39,393 nt of DNA, from NCBI GenBank assembly GCA_036276235.1, contig DATBDZ010000098.1, forward strand, positions 1 through 39,393. Direction: 5' to 3'. The translations under genes and the position numbers were made by a program. A model generated the notes under the pieces. That model worked only from the letters and a program-made list of their open reading frames with translations. It made no database searches and had not been told where the DNA came from. Shown piece by piece: positions 24,193 to 32,757 of this stretch. Each line of letters starts with the position of its first letter. Position 1 is the stretch's first letter. The stretch comes from JANWHF01 sp036276235 (GTDB taxonomy: Bacteria > Planctomycetota > Phycisphaerae > Tepidisphaerales > Tepidisphaeraceae).

Positions 24193-25182
24193 ATGAAACC
24201 GCTCACCATCACAATCTTGCTCTACCCACTACTGACAGCGTCGGTGGCAATCGCCCAGGACCAACCCGCCCCCGTGCCGCTGGCGCCGGCTGTATTGCCC
24301 GGACACGGGTTGGCGGAGCATGATTTTCTCTACGCCGGTGAAGCGAAGGATCGCCACGTCTTCGTTGTTCGCAAGGGGCAGATCGCCTGGGCCTACGATG
24401 ATCCGCAAGGTAAGGGGGAGATCAGCGATGCGACCCTGCTCTCCAATGGCAACGTGCTGCTGGCGCACCAATACGCCGTGAAGCTGATCGGGCCGGACAA
24501 GAAGGTCATCTGGAATTACGACGCCCCCGCCGGCAGTGAAATCCACACTGCCCAGGCGATTGGCAAGGATCACGTCCTGTTTATCCAGAACGGCAATCCG
24601 CCGCTGCTCAAGGTTGTGAACATCACCACCGGCGAAACCGCCAGGCAGTTTCAATTGCCGGTCGGCAACGCCAAAGGCGTGCATGGCCAATTTCGCCACG
24701 CCCGCCTCACGGCTGCCGGCACGCTGATGGTTGCCCACATGGATATGGGCAAGGTCGCCGAGTACGACGCGGACGGCAAAGAGCTTTGGTCGATCCCGGC
24801 GCAAAGTCCATGGGGCGTAACGCCGCTGGCCAACGGCAATTTCCTGATCGTCGATCGCAGCGGCGTGCGCGAAGTCAATCGCCGGCGCGAAGCCGTCTGG
24901 ACGTGGGAACGCAAAGACGCCCCCGATTACAAAATCGCCAACCTTCAGCTCGCCTGGCGCCTGCCCAACGGCAACACGCTCATCAACAATTGGGTGAATC
25001 AATGGAACGGCGCCATCGATAAGTCCGCCGCCCCGGTGCAGGCGATTGAAGTGACGCCGGAAAAGAAAGTCGTCTGGGCGCTGCGCTCCTGGGCGGATCC
25101 CGACCTCGGCCCGGCGACCACATTGCAGATTCTCGATCAAACCGATGCGCCGGAGAATATGCGATTCGGGGAGATCAAATAG
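24193..25182 (+). CDS. Secreted beta-propeller (PQQ-like) protein
   Basis: 329 residues with a signal peptide (MKPLTITILLYPLLTASVAIAQ). Repeated short beta units follow: SDATLLSNGNVLLAHQYAVKLIGPDKKVIWNYD, ARLTAAGTLMVAHMDMGKVAEYDADGKELWSI, VTPLANGNFLIVDRSGVREVNRRREAVWTW and AWRLPNGNTLINNW. The LxNGNxLI...D...G...W pattern is that of PQQ-like or arylsulfotransferase-like propellers. No cofactor or catalytic site is assignable. In planctomycetes such proteins are common secreted or periplasmic proteins of unknown role. The ATG at 24193 begins the signal peptide directly. Confidence 0.85.
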   Translation: MKPLTITILLYPLLTASVAIAQDQPAPVPLAPAVLPGHGLAEHDFLYAGEAKDRHVFVVRKGQIAWAYDDPQGKGEISDATLLSNGNVLLAHQYAVKLIGPDKKVIWNYDAPAGSEIHTAQAIGKDHVLFIQNGNPPLLKVVNITTGETARQFQLPVGNAKGVHGQFRHARLTAAGTLMVAHMDMGKVAEYDADGKELWSIPAQSPWGVTPLANGNFLIVDRSGVREVNRRREAVWTWERKDAPDYKIANLQLAWRLPNGNTLINNWVNQWNGAIDKSAAPVQAIEVTPEKKVVWALRSWADPDLGPATTLQILDQTDAPENMRFGEIK

Positions 25183-25194
25183 GCGCGCAAGCTT

Positions 25195-25205
25195 GATGTA
25201 ACATC
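25195..25205. promoter_or_regulatory. Small perfect dyad upstream of the kinase gene
   Basis: GATGT-A-ACATC is an exact 11-base palindrome, followed at 25219-25224 by a -10-like TATGAT. It could be a regulator site at the kinase promoter. The -35 box is unconvincing. Confidence 0.2.
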
Positions 25206-25304
25206 GCGTGACTCCGGTTATGATATTGCCATGGGCACCGGCGGTTGTGTAACCGCACGCCGTCGGTCTTTCATATCGTTGCACTTTGGGGAATTGAGGC
25301 GTAC

Positions 25305-28199
25305 ATGGCGTCGTCGATTCGTTGTCCGCTTTGCCGGCACATTATTGAGCTAAAGGGAGTGAAACCGGGGCGGTTTCATCCGGCGTGTCCTGCCTGCAAG
25401 GAACGGTTTGTGCTCGTGGTCCCGACGGATCCCACCTCGTCGCCGCGCGCGACTGTTCTGGCGGAGAACGCGCGGCCGGAAGAATCGCTGGATCTCACAA
25501 CCGTCGCGCCGGAGCCTGAGCCAGAGCCGGTCCCTGAACCGGAGACGATGCCCGAGCCGGTACCGCCGCCGGTGATGGAAGAGGATCTGGATGCGACCCT
25601 GCCGCCCGATGCTTTTCCGCAGGAAGATTATGAGGAGCCGCCCACCGCGCCGCCTCCATCGCGGCATCGGCAGACGTTAGTCTCCGCGCGACCGACCAAG
25701 CAGCGCGATCTGCAAAAAACGGTTCCGCCCGTCGGTCTATCGGAAGGAATGACGGCGGAGCTTTCCAAGCCGTCTCCTTATGCCGCCGTCCCGGCTGATC
25801 CGCTCACGTTTCAGGGGAAGCTTGGCGGGTATCAGATTCTCAAGAAACTCGGCCAGGGCGGAATGGGCGCGGTCTATCTGGCCAAGCAGATTTCGCTCGA
25901 TCGCAACGTGGCGCTGAAAGTATTGGCGCCGCGATTGGCTGAAGATCCGCATTTTGTTTCGCGATTTACCCGCGAAGCATTCGCTGCCGCTCAGTTGGCG
26001 CATCACAACGTCGTGCAGATTCACGATATCGGCGTGGATGAAGCCAATGGCAATGCGACCAACTACTTCAGCATGGAGTTCGTGCCGGGCAAGACGCTGG
26101 CCGGCGTGGTGCGCGAGGCGGGCAAGGTCGATCCCGAGGCAGCGGTCGGCTTCGTCCTGCAGGCGGCACGCGGGCTGAAGTTTGCGCATGATCATGGCCT
26201 GATCCATCGCGATGTGAAGCCGGACAATCTTCTGCTCAATGATCAGGGCGTCGTGAAAGTGGCCGATCTTGGGCTCGTGAAGCGCACGGGTCAGGCGGAA
26301 ACACTTCCCGATAAATCCAAGTCGGTCGCCGGCAAAACGATTAACGCCAGCCAGACGCAAACGAGCGTGGCGATGGGGACGCCGGCGTATATGCCGCCCG
26401 AACAGGCGAAGGACGCCGCCACCGTCGATCCTCGCGCCGATATTTATTCGCTCGGCTGCACGCTCTACGACATGCTCACTGGCCATCCGCCATTCAGCGC
26501 GCGGACCGCCGCCGAGCTGATGACCAAGCACGCGAAGGAGGCGGTCGTCCCGCCCGATCGCATCGATCGCAACGTGCCCGGCGAGCTGTCGCGCATCGTC
26601 ATGAAGATGGTCGCCAAGAAGCCCGAAGAGCGATACGGGAACATGGCGGAAGTCATTACCGCACTGGAAGGCTGGCTCGGCGTCGAATCGGGCCGCGCCT
26701 TCACGCCCAAGCAGGAACACGTCAAGCTGCTGGAAGCATCGGTCGATCGCTTCGAGGGCAGCAAATACAATGTATTTCGCAAAAATGCGATACGGGCATT
26801 CTTTGCTGTCGCAGCGATTCTGATGATCATATTTGCGATCCCGGCCTTTGGTCGTCCGGAGATCTCCGCGGGCATCGTTGGATGCGTGCTGGCGACAATC
26901 GTATTCTACGAGGTGATCCACGGCGTCTTTAAGCATTCGTATCTGATGGGCAAGGTTCGCCAGGCGGTTTTCGACAGCAGGATTTCCGACTGGATCACGT
27001 ATGTGGTCGTGACCGGCCTGGTGATCACGGTCCTGGTTGTCTTCGGCCTTATCTGGACATGGCTGCTATTTGCGGTGCTCGCAGCCGGCGCGGCGCTGGT
27101 CTTTTACTTCACGATCGATGTCTCGCTGACCAAGGATCGGGAAACGTCGCTGCTGCAAACCGAAAAGATGCTTCGGGAAATGCGCCTGGCGGGGCTGGAT
27201 GAGAATTCGCTGCGGCAATTTGTGTGCAAATATTCCGGCAAGCACTGGGAAGAATTCTACGAAAACCTCTTTGGCTTCGAGGCCAAGATGCAGGCGCGGC
27301 AGGCCTGGGGCCGCGGCGAACGGGCACGCAATCGTCCGCGCTACGGCGCTTGGCGCGAGCCGATCATCGCCTGGATTGATCGGCGCGCCCAAACCCATCA
27401 GGAAGAGCGAAGCCAGAAGATGCTGACCAAGCTGGAGTCGGCGTCGCTCCAGGCGCAGGGTGTCGATCAGATCGAAGCAAATCGCAAGGCGCGCAAACAG
27501 GCCGAGCGGCTCGTGCAAAAGGCGGCGGCAGTGCGCGAGGCGGCGTTTCTCCGCGCCACCGATACCGCCGTCCCGACCGCGGGCCAATGGTCGGCAAAGG
27601 GCGCCGCCGCTGGTGAAGCCATCGCACAAAACTGGATGCATGATGACTCCCCGCCCCCGCGCGGGCATTCACGGCGCGTCCGCCATTCCAGCTATTTGCG
27701 CCGCCGATATGGTTCCCCGATCGATATTCTGACCGGCCGCCTGATGCGCTTTGTCATCGCGACCATGTTGTTGGTCGGCTTCGGCACCTGGTGGAACGCC
27801 AACGGAGGATCTGAGTTTGGCCGCGACATGGCGGGCATGCTCGGAAGCCGCGAAGATCCGACGCTCACCGCACAGCAGGCGATGCGGGCCTTCAAATCTC
27901 AGCGAGATTATCAGATCAACGGTTCGGGCCGCATCCCGCTTCGGGTGGAGCATGTTCCCGAGAAGCTGTGCGACGGCATCGGAAGCTGGGGAGGCGCGCT
28001 CGCCGGCGGACTGCTTCTGGTCTCAATCTTCTTCGCCGGGAGATTGCTGGGCCTGGGAGTGATGCTCGCCAGTAGCGTCGCGATGTTGGGCCCGGTCTTC
28101 AACCTGCCGCTTATTGGGAGCGACCCGACCTATTCCGCGGGCGCGGCGATTGTGTTGTGGCTGGTTTGCGTCATCTTCTTCCGCGGCGCAACGGACTGA
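25305..28199 (+). CDS. Zinc-ribbon Ser/Thr protein kinase, multi-pass membrane
   Basis: 964 residues. An N-terminal zinc ribbon has Cys7, Cys10, Cys28 and Cys31 (CPLC...CPAC), followed by a Pro/Glu-rich linker (PEPEPEPVPEPE). The Hanks-type kinase domain runs from about 174 to 450: glycine loop GQGGMG (183-188), Lys205 in VALKVL, Glu224, HRDVKPDN (His301/Asp303), DLG (321-323, in place of DFG) and PPE (364-366). All catalytic residues are present, so it should be active. Hydrophobic helices follow near 505-530, 535-555 and 585-640. A charged helical stretch of about 150 residues comes next, then TM segments to the C-terminus. Most STPKs have one TM with an outer sensor; here much of the C-terminus is in the membrane. 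ATG 25305 has TGAGG upstream; the 25245 start would add a meaningless leader. Confidence 0.93.
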   Translation: MASSIRCPLCRHIIELKGVKPGRFHPACPACKERFVLVVPTDPTSSPRATVLAENARPEESLDLTTVAPEPEPEPVPEPETMPEPVPPPVMEEDLDATLPPDAFPQEDYEEPPTAPPPSRHRQTLVSARPTKQRDLQKTVPPVGLSEGMTAELSKPSPYAAVPADPLTFQGKLGGYQILKKLGQGGMGAVYLAKQISLDRNVALKVLAPRLAEDPHFVSRFTREAFAAAQLAHHNVVQIHDIGVDEANGNATNYFSMEFVPGKTLAGVVREAGKVDPEAAVGFVLQAARGLKFAHDHGLIHRDVKPDNLLLNDQGVVKVADLGLVKRTGQAETLPDKSKSVAGKTINASQTQTSVAMGTPAYMPPEQAKDAATVDPRADIYSLGCTLYDMLTGHPPFSARTAAELMTKHAKEAVVPPDRIDRNVPGELSRIVMKMVAKKPEERYGNMAEVITALEGWLGVESGRAFTPKQEHVKLLEASVDRFEGSKYNVFRKNAIRAFFAVAAILMIIFAIPAFGRPEISAGIVGCVLATIVFYEVIHGVFKHSYLMGKVRQAVFDSRISDWITYVVVTGLVITVLVVFGLIWTWLLFAVLAAGAALVFYFTIDVSLTKDRETSLLQTEKMLREMRLAGLDENSLRQFVCKYSGKHWEEFYENLFGFEAKMQARQAWGRGERARNRPRYGAWREPIIAWIDRRAQTHQEERSQKMLTKLESASLQAQGVDQIEANRKARKQAERLVQKAAAVREAAFLRATDTAVPTAGQWSAKGAAAGEAIAQNWMHDDSPPPRGHSRRVRHSSYLRRRYGSPIDILTGRLMRFVIATMLLVGFGTWWNANGGSEFGRDMAGMLGSREDPTLTAQQAMRAFKSQRDYQINGSGRIPLRVEHVPEKLCDGIGSWGGALAGGLLLVSIFFAGRLLGLGVMLASSVAMLGPVFNLPLIGSDPTYSAGAAIVLWLVCVIFFRGATD

Positions 28200-28200
28200 T

Positions 28201-29040
28201 TTAACTATCAGCAACCGGAATCCTTCGTTCCGTCGGCGGCGGCACCTCCGTAACGTTTTTCATCCGCCTCGTGACCGCATGGAAAAACCGGGTGGGGAGC
28301 GCCGAGAGAATCTTCTTCACCGGAATTCGCTCGAGCTTTTCCCGTGCCGTGCCTGATTGCTGAGCCTGTTGGCCCACCATCAGGTAAAGCCGGGGATGAA
28401 CGAGTGCCAGGCAATCTTCATCCCGCGTGGCGGCATGAAAGCTCGCCAGCGCCGGGTAATCCGCCAGCCGGCTCTCCTTGACGTACACCAGCGTATTCTG
28501 CGCGTACCAAGGCTCGACATCTGCGTCGTCCCAGACAAATCGCCGGATGCAATCCACCGTGACGTACCCGCGTGCGGCAAACTTCTTCGCCCAATACTGG
28601 GGCCATTGTTCGTTAATGTGGTTGTTGCCACGCTGAAAAGGGATCGCAGCCGAAAACAGGACCACGTCGCCAAGCGAGGTCAGCGTTTCGACGAACAAAT
28701 CAGCGGACTCGGCCGGCAGATGCTCGGCGACCTCAAGCGAGACCACAAGATCAAATCGCCGATCAAGGTTGATTGGAAAGCGCAGATCAAGCGCGCGGAA
28801 CTGCCGCGGCGAAACTTCCATCAGATCTACATCGACGTGCTCGCCGTCGATTCCGAGACAGTCATTGATGCCCTGCTCCTGGAAAACCCGGAGCCATGTC
28901 CCGATGCCGCACCCGACGTCCACGACACTCTTACACGGCACGAAGCGCAAAACCTGCGGGACGATCTTGCGCGCCGAGCTCAGTGAGCCATTGCGATAGG
29001 ATTGGTAAAAGTCTGTGCTGTAAACATCCTGGTCGAGCAT
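28201..29040 (-). CDS. Class I SAM-dependent methyltransferase
   Basis: 279 residues. The SAM-binding motif I VVDVGCGIGTWLRVFQEQG (about 37-55) is followed by an acidic motif II (CLGIDGEHVD) and FDLVVSLEVAEHLP (motif IV/post-I). This is typical of Methyltransf_23-type enzymes that act on small molecules, glycans or quinones. The substrate is unknown. The start at 29040 is clear: AGGAG lies 4 bases upstream. An in-frame extension to 29139 lacks a ribosome binding site. It converges with the kinase gene, with only one base between the stop codons. Confidence 0.9.
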   Translation of the reverse strand: MLDQDVYSTDFYQSYRNGSLSSARKIVPQVLRFVPCKSVVDVGCGIGTWLRVFQEQGINDCLGIDGEHVDVDLMEVSPRQFRALDLRFPINLDRRFDLVVSLEVAEHLPAESADLFVETLTSLGDVVLFSAAIPFQRGNNHINEQWPQYWAKKFAARGYVTVDCIRRFVWDDADVEPWYAQNTLVYVKESRLADYPALASFHAATRDEDCLALVHPRLYLMVGQQAQQSGTAREKLERIPVKKILSALPTRFFHAVTRRMKNVTEVPPPTERRIPVADS

Positions 29041-29692
29041 GAAACTCCTACTGTCTTCCAGAGGCGCGGTAACTGTTGCCTCTGCTTGCAATTCCCTTGC
29101 CAGCCGCAATCTTCCAACTGATCGACATTCCCGCTGCATGCCCGGGCTCGTCGCCGGCCACCGGTCGGCACGGTCCCAATCCGGCGATGCACCTTCATAA
29201 GCTATAACCGCTCATGGCGCAATTTGGCGCCATCTGCCCGGAAATACCCGGGGCATTCGAATCCGCAGACGGCGTTAGGAGCGGGAATTATTCGCGGGGT
29301 CATCGCGTCAGCCTTCTATCAACGGTCGTATTCGCGAGCCCGGCTGGAATCCACTGAAGCTGTCTCTCAAACCAACGCAACCGATGAATTTCCCAAGCTG
29401 CCAATGCGAGAGGAATTTAACATTCCAGCGCAGCTCGGCGGACGCAACGAACGGCACTTTACCATCGCCATTCTCAAAGAGTCTACGGACATTCTCTTCG
29501 CGCCAACTGCCAACTCTGTTGACAAATAATGGAGGCGAGGCCTTGCTGGCGCATCGGCCGCGCGTCCATGTCTCCTTTGACGGCTGTGCCATCGCGGCAC
29601 TACGATACCGGCGATCCAGGTCCGGGCATAAAGTCCAAGATGGGCGCGAAAAGCGGGCTTGTTGCGCATCGCTATTGATGGAGGGTGAAATC
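29041..29692. other. 652-base intergenic region, nothing firm
   Basis: The region is divergent between the methyltransferase and the LEPR-XLL protein genes. Open frames (29224-29529, and the extension of the next gene back to 29384) have no Shine-Dalgarno and no recognisable protein character. TTGACA occurs at 29519-29524 without a -10 at proper spacing. No palindromic repeat is seen here, unlike most other gaps in the window. Confidence 0.5.
29680..29684 (+). promoter_or_regulatory. Start-deciding Shine-Dalgarno (GGAGG)
   Basis: GGAGG lies 8 bases before the GTG at 29693. It overlaps the competing in-frame ATG at 29678 and so cannot serve it. This selects the GTG start for the LEPR-XLL protein. 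Confidence 0.6.
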
Positions 29693-32206
29693 GTGAACGG
29701 AACATCGCACGGTCGATTGGCGGCAAATGATCGTCGCGCGACGCTTGAGGCGCTTGAACCGCGCCGGCTGCTTTCCTTCGCGTCCTTTCCGTTTCCCGCG
29801 GCGCCGCCGGGTTCAAACGAGCTTGGAGACCTGACGGCAACCGCCGGTGCCGATGGCAACATCTGGATCCTCGACGGTGGCAGCACGCGGATCGTTCGCA
29901 TCACGCACTCAGGCGCAACCACTCAGTTCCCCCTGCCGGCAAAGTCTGATCTGATCGCGATTGCCGCGGGACCGGATGGGAATATCTGGTTTGCGGATGA
30001 TGCGCTAAACAAGATCGGCAAGATAACGCCCGCCGGAAAGCTCACGGAGTTTTCGGTGTCGAAATCAATTGGCCTGGCGCCAGGTCCCGCGACGACTCTG
30101 GTAGCCGGGCCCGACGGCAATCTTTGGTTTACCGCGTTCGACGAGCGATCAAGCGCGTCGCTGATCGGTCGCATCACGCCGCAGGGAGCGGTCACGACGT
30201 TTGCGGTTCCCAATTCCGTGGACGAGATCGACGGGATTACCCGCGGGCCGGATGGAAACCTGTGGTTTTCCGGGCTCGACGATGTCGAATCTCCGCTTTT
30301 GGGGCGCATCACGCCGAGGGGAAAGGTCACGCTCTTTCCTTATTCGCCGGCGCCCGGCCGAACTTCGTTTCCGTTTTTCAATGAGATTACCTCGATCATC
30401 TCCGGGCCCGACGGCAATCTCTGGATCAGCAGCAGCGACGAGATCGACAAGATCACAACGTCCGGCCAGGTCATCAAACGCTTTATCAGCGATGCCCCCA
30501 GCGGATTTGGAAATTTTCCTGTCAGACTCTTTGACCTGACGCTCGGGCCGGACGGCAATTTCTGGTTCCGGGTCAACCAATCGTCGAATCAGCTCGGGCG
30601 ACTCACGTCGGCGGGTGCTTTTAGCAATATCACGATACCAAGAAGTCAGCCTTTCGCGATAGGGAATTTGGGGAACTGGGTTCAGGTTTCAAGTATAACC
30701 TCCGGCGCCGACGGGGACCTGTGGCTCACTACGTTTGGCGCGACGCTGAACATTCTGCGGCTAGATCCGCGTAACTCGATTCTTCCCGCGAATGAATACG
30801 TGGACACGTCCGCCGGCTCGGCGGTGAAAGCGGTCGTGGCCCAGTTTATCGATACGGGCGCTGCGCGGCCGGCTTCGGACTATCGTGCCTCCATCACCTT
30901 CGACGACGGAACCACCGCACGCGGAACGATCACGGCAGGCCCGAATGGGAAGTTTGCCGTCAGCGTCACTCGCGCGTGGCCGCTCAACACCAGCACGGCG
31001 ACCGTTGCGATCATTGACGTTCACAACGCCTCGCGCACCGCATCGGCGTACGATTTTGTCACGGCGGTCCCACAGCAGCCGATCGGAACGGCGCTGACGA
31101 TCAATGCGGTCGCGGGGACCGTGTTCGACGGTCGCGTAGCGCGATTTGTGCATATTGATCTGCCCTCGCTCGACCAATACGGCGCGTTAATCGACTGGGG
31201 CGATGGCCAGCAGAGCGATGCAACCCTCGTAGCCGACGGCGCCGGCGGCGCGTGGGTGGTCGGCAGCCACGCTTATGCGCAGGCCGGGCATTACTCGATC
31301 CAGGTCGGTGTTTCGACGCCCGATGTGGAGCCGCGCGTGTTCGGGACCGGCGGAGATTTTCCGCCGGAGGGTGAGGTCACCAGCCGGGCGAGCGTCGTCG
31401 CCGGCGCGATGGCGGGAACCGGATACACGCTGCTCGCGCAAAGCCACCACGCTCTCACCCAAAACGAGGCCACATTCACGCTGGCCGATCCGTCGGCAGA
31501 TATAAGTCACTTTCATGCGCAGCTCGAATGGCACGATCCTTCCACCGATCCACAGCATCCGACGATCGCCGCCACGATCCAGCCGCGCGGCGGGCTGCTT
31601 CTGGTTCGTGTTCCCGTGACATTCGGCGGCCAGGGCATCGCGTACTATCGCGTTGTCATCCACGATGACCGGCGCGGCAGCGGCGACGCCGCGATCGTTG
31701 GCGTTGCCTATGGCCAAATCTTGGTCGATTATCCAGCAACCGCGCCACCGGCCGATTTTGATGGGAGTCCGACGGTGGATCTCTTTACGGCACAAGTTCA
31801 GGGCGCCACCGGCGACCAAGGCGGCGGATTCGATTTCTTCGAGGATAATTACAATCCCTCGCTCTCTGAGCGAGTCTTCGATGTTGGCCAAGCCTTGACA
31901 GGAACGGCCGGGATGGCCGTCTCCGGCGACATTGGCCGACTCGCGTTCTATGTCCCAAATGCGCCCAATTTAAAAGATCTGCACGGCACCATCCTATGGG
32001 GCGACGGCACGACCAGTGCCGCCACCTTCACGCGCGATTCAAAGGGCTTTGTGCATGTGAAGGGCTTGCACGCTTACGGCCATCCAGGCAAGTATTCGAT
32101 TGCGGTTTATCTGTCGCAGACCCTCTACGAAAATGGAAAACCGGAAGGTCTTCCCGATCTGCATCTGCCGACCCTATTCAGCTCGATTCGCGTGGCGGCA
32201 GATTGA
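29693..32206 (+). CDS. LEPR-XLL extracellular protein with Vgb-type propeller and PKD-like domains
   Basis: 837 residues. The N-terminus has LEALEPRRLLSF (about 17-28), the LEPR-XLL motif found at the start of many large secreted planctomycete proteins. A beta-propeller of about six blades (30-370) follows, with the repeated GPDGNxWF...IGRITPxGxxTxF signature of the virginiamycin B lyase/NHL class. The lyase active-site residues cannot be confirmed by eye, so I do not call it a lyase. After it come immunoglobulin-like/PKD-like modules: ASITFDDGTTARGTI, ALIDWGDGQQSDATLV...HAYAQAGHYSIQV and GTILWGDGTTSAATF...HAYGHPGKYSIAVYL. It is probably a cell-surface or secreted binding protein. The gene stands alone, and the start is GTG with GGAGG. 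Confidence 0.87.
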   Translation: MNGTSHGRLAANDRRATLEALEPRRLLSFASFPFPAAPPGSNELGDLTATAGADGNIWILDGGSTRIVRITHSGATTQFPLPAKSDLIAIAAGPDGNIWFADDALNKIGKITPAGKLTEFSVSKSIGLAPGPATTLVAGPDGNLWFTAFDERSSASLIGRITPQGAVTTFAVPNSVDEIDGITRGPDGNLWFSGLDDVESPLLGRITPRGKVTLFPYSPAPGRTSFPFFNEITSIISGPDGNLWISSSDEIDKITTSGQVIKRFISDAPSGFGNFPVRLFDLTLGPDGNFWFRVNQSSNQLGRLTSAGAFSNITIPRSQPFAIGNLGNWVQVSSITSGADGDLWLTTFGATLNILRLDPRNSILPANEYVDTSAGSAVKAVVAQFIDTGAARPASDYRASITFDDGTTARGTITAGPNGKFAVSVTRAWPLNTSTATVAIIDVHNASRTASAYDFVTAVPQQPIGTALTINAVAGTVFDGRVARFVHIDLPSLDQYGALIDWGDGQQSDATLVADGAGGAWVVGSHAYAQAGHYSIQVGVSTPDVEPRVFGTGGDFPPEGEVTSRASVVAGAMAGTGYTLLAQSHHALTQNEATFTLADPSADISHFHAQLEWHDPSTDPQHPTIAATIQPRGGLLLVRVPVTFGGQGIAYYRVVIHDDRRGSGDAAIVGVAYGQILVDYPATAPPADFDGSPTVDLFTAQVQGATGDQGGGFDFFEDNYNPSLSERVFDVGQALTGTAGMAVSGDIGRLAFYVPNAPNLKDLHGTILWGDGTTSAATFTRDSKGFVHVKGLHAYGHPGKYSIAVYLSQTLYENGKPEGLPDLHLPTLFSSIRVAAD

Positions 32207-32249
32207 GGTTGGCACTGCGATATAAGCTAAACCCGGGCGTGCATTCACT

Positions 32250-32624
32250 TCACGCAGACTTCGACCAACTAACCCGCCGGGCGTCTCCCCAGAGATTGTC
32301 CAGATCGTAGTAAGCGCGGGCGTCGGCGCTGAAGACGTGGATGACGATGTCGACCAGGTCGAGGCAGGTCCACTGGCCGCTGTCGCCGTTGCGGGAGAGG
32401 GCGCGGTAGCCGCGCGGCTCGGCCATCTCGGCGACCTCATCGCACGCCGACTGCATTTGGCGGGGGCTGGTGCCGGTGGCGAGGATCATGAAGTCGGTGA
32501 CGGTGGAAAGACCGCGGGCGTCGAGCACGACGACGTTATTGCAGCGCGTGTCGGCGAGCAGTTTTGCCGCGTCGATCGCGAACTCTTTGGTGGCGGTGGT
32601 GTTGTCGGTTTTCTGAGTTTTCAT
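32250..32624 (-). CDS. rsfS: Ribosome silencing factor RsfS
   Basis: A 124-residue RsfS/Iojap/DUF143 protein. It binds large-subunit protein L14 and blocks subunit joining when nutrients are low. The conserved core is intact: VVLDARGLSTVTDFMILATGTSPRQMQSACDEVAE, then GQWTCLDLVDIVIHVFSADARAYYDLDNLWGDARRV. The ATG at 32624 is chosen; an in-frame extension to 32807 runs through the palindrome at 32637-32710 and is rejected. It lies downstream of the ABC operon on the same strand after a 130-base gap. Its stop is about 43 bases from that of the convergent LEPR-XLL gene. Confidence 0.96.
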   Translation of the reverse strand: MKTQKTDNTTATKEFAIDAAKLLADTRCNNVVVLDARGLSTVTDFMILATGTSPRQMQSACDEVAEMAEPRGYRALSRNGDSGQWTCLDLVDIVIHVFSADARAYYDLDNLWGDARRVSWSKSA

Positions 32625-32636
32625 GCGTCGGATCGC

Positions 32637-32710
32637 GTAGGGTGGGTGTACTCGCCCACCATTCATCTCGGCGGCACTGCAAGCGTGGTGGGCGAGTACA
32701 CCCACCCTAC
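32637..32710. repeat. Palindromic repeat F (perfect 25-bp arms)
   Basis: GTAGGGTGGGTGTACTCGCC...CA (32637-32661) and its exact complement (32686-32710) are separated by 24 bases. It occupies the rsfS leader between the ABC operon and rsfS and would form a strong RNA hairpin immediately upstream of the rsfS start. Confidence 0.9.
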
Positions 32711-32757
32711 AAACTTTCCTCACACGGAGCATCGTAGGCGCAGGAGACGGCAAAAGC

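Noticed and set aside
25737..26936. 399-codon minus-strand frame
   Set aside because: Antisense to the kinase domain, whose motifs are complete on the plus strand.
29224..29529. 101-codon plus-strand frame in the long gap before the LEPR-XLL gene
   Set aside because: No Shine-Dalgarno, no hydrophobic or domain-like pattern, and it overlaps other open frames equally well.
29693..32206. Annotation as a streptogramin (virginiamycin B) lyase
   Set aside because: Only the propeller repeat signature is visible. The protein is about three times the size of the Vgb enzymes, carries surface-protein domains and lacks residues I can confirm as the active site.
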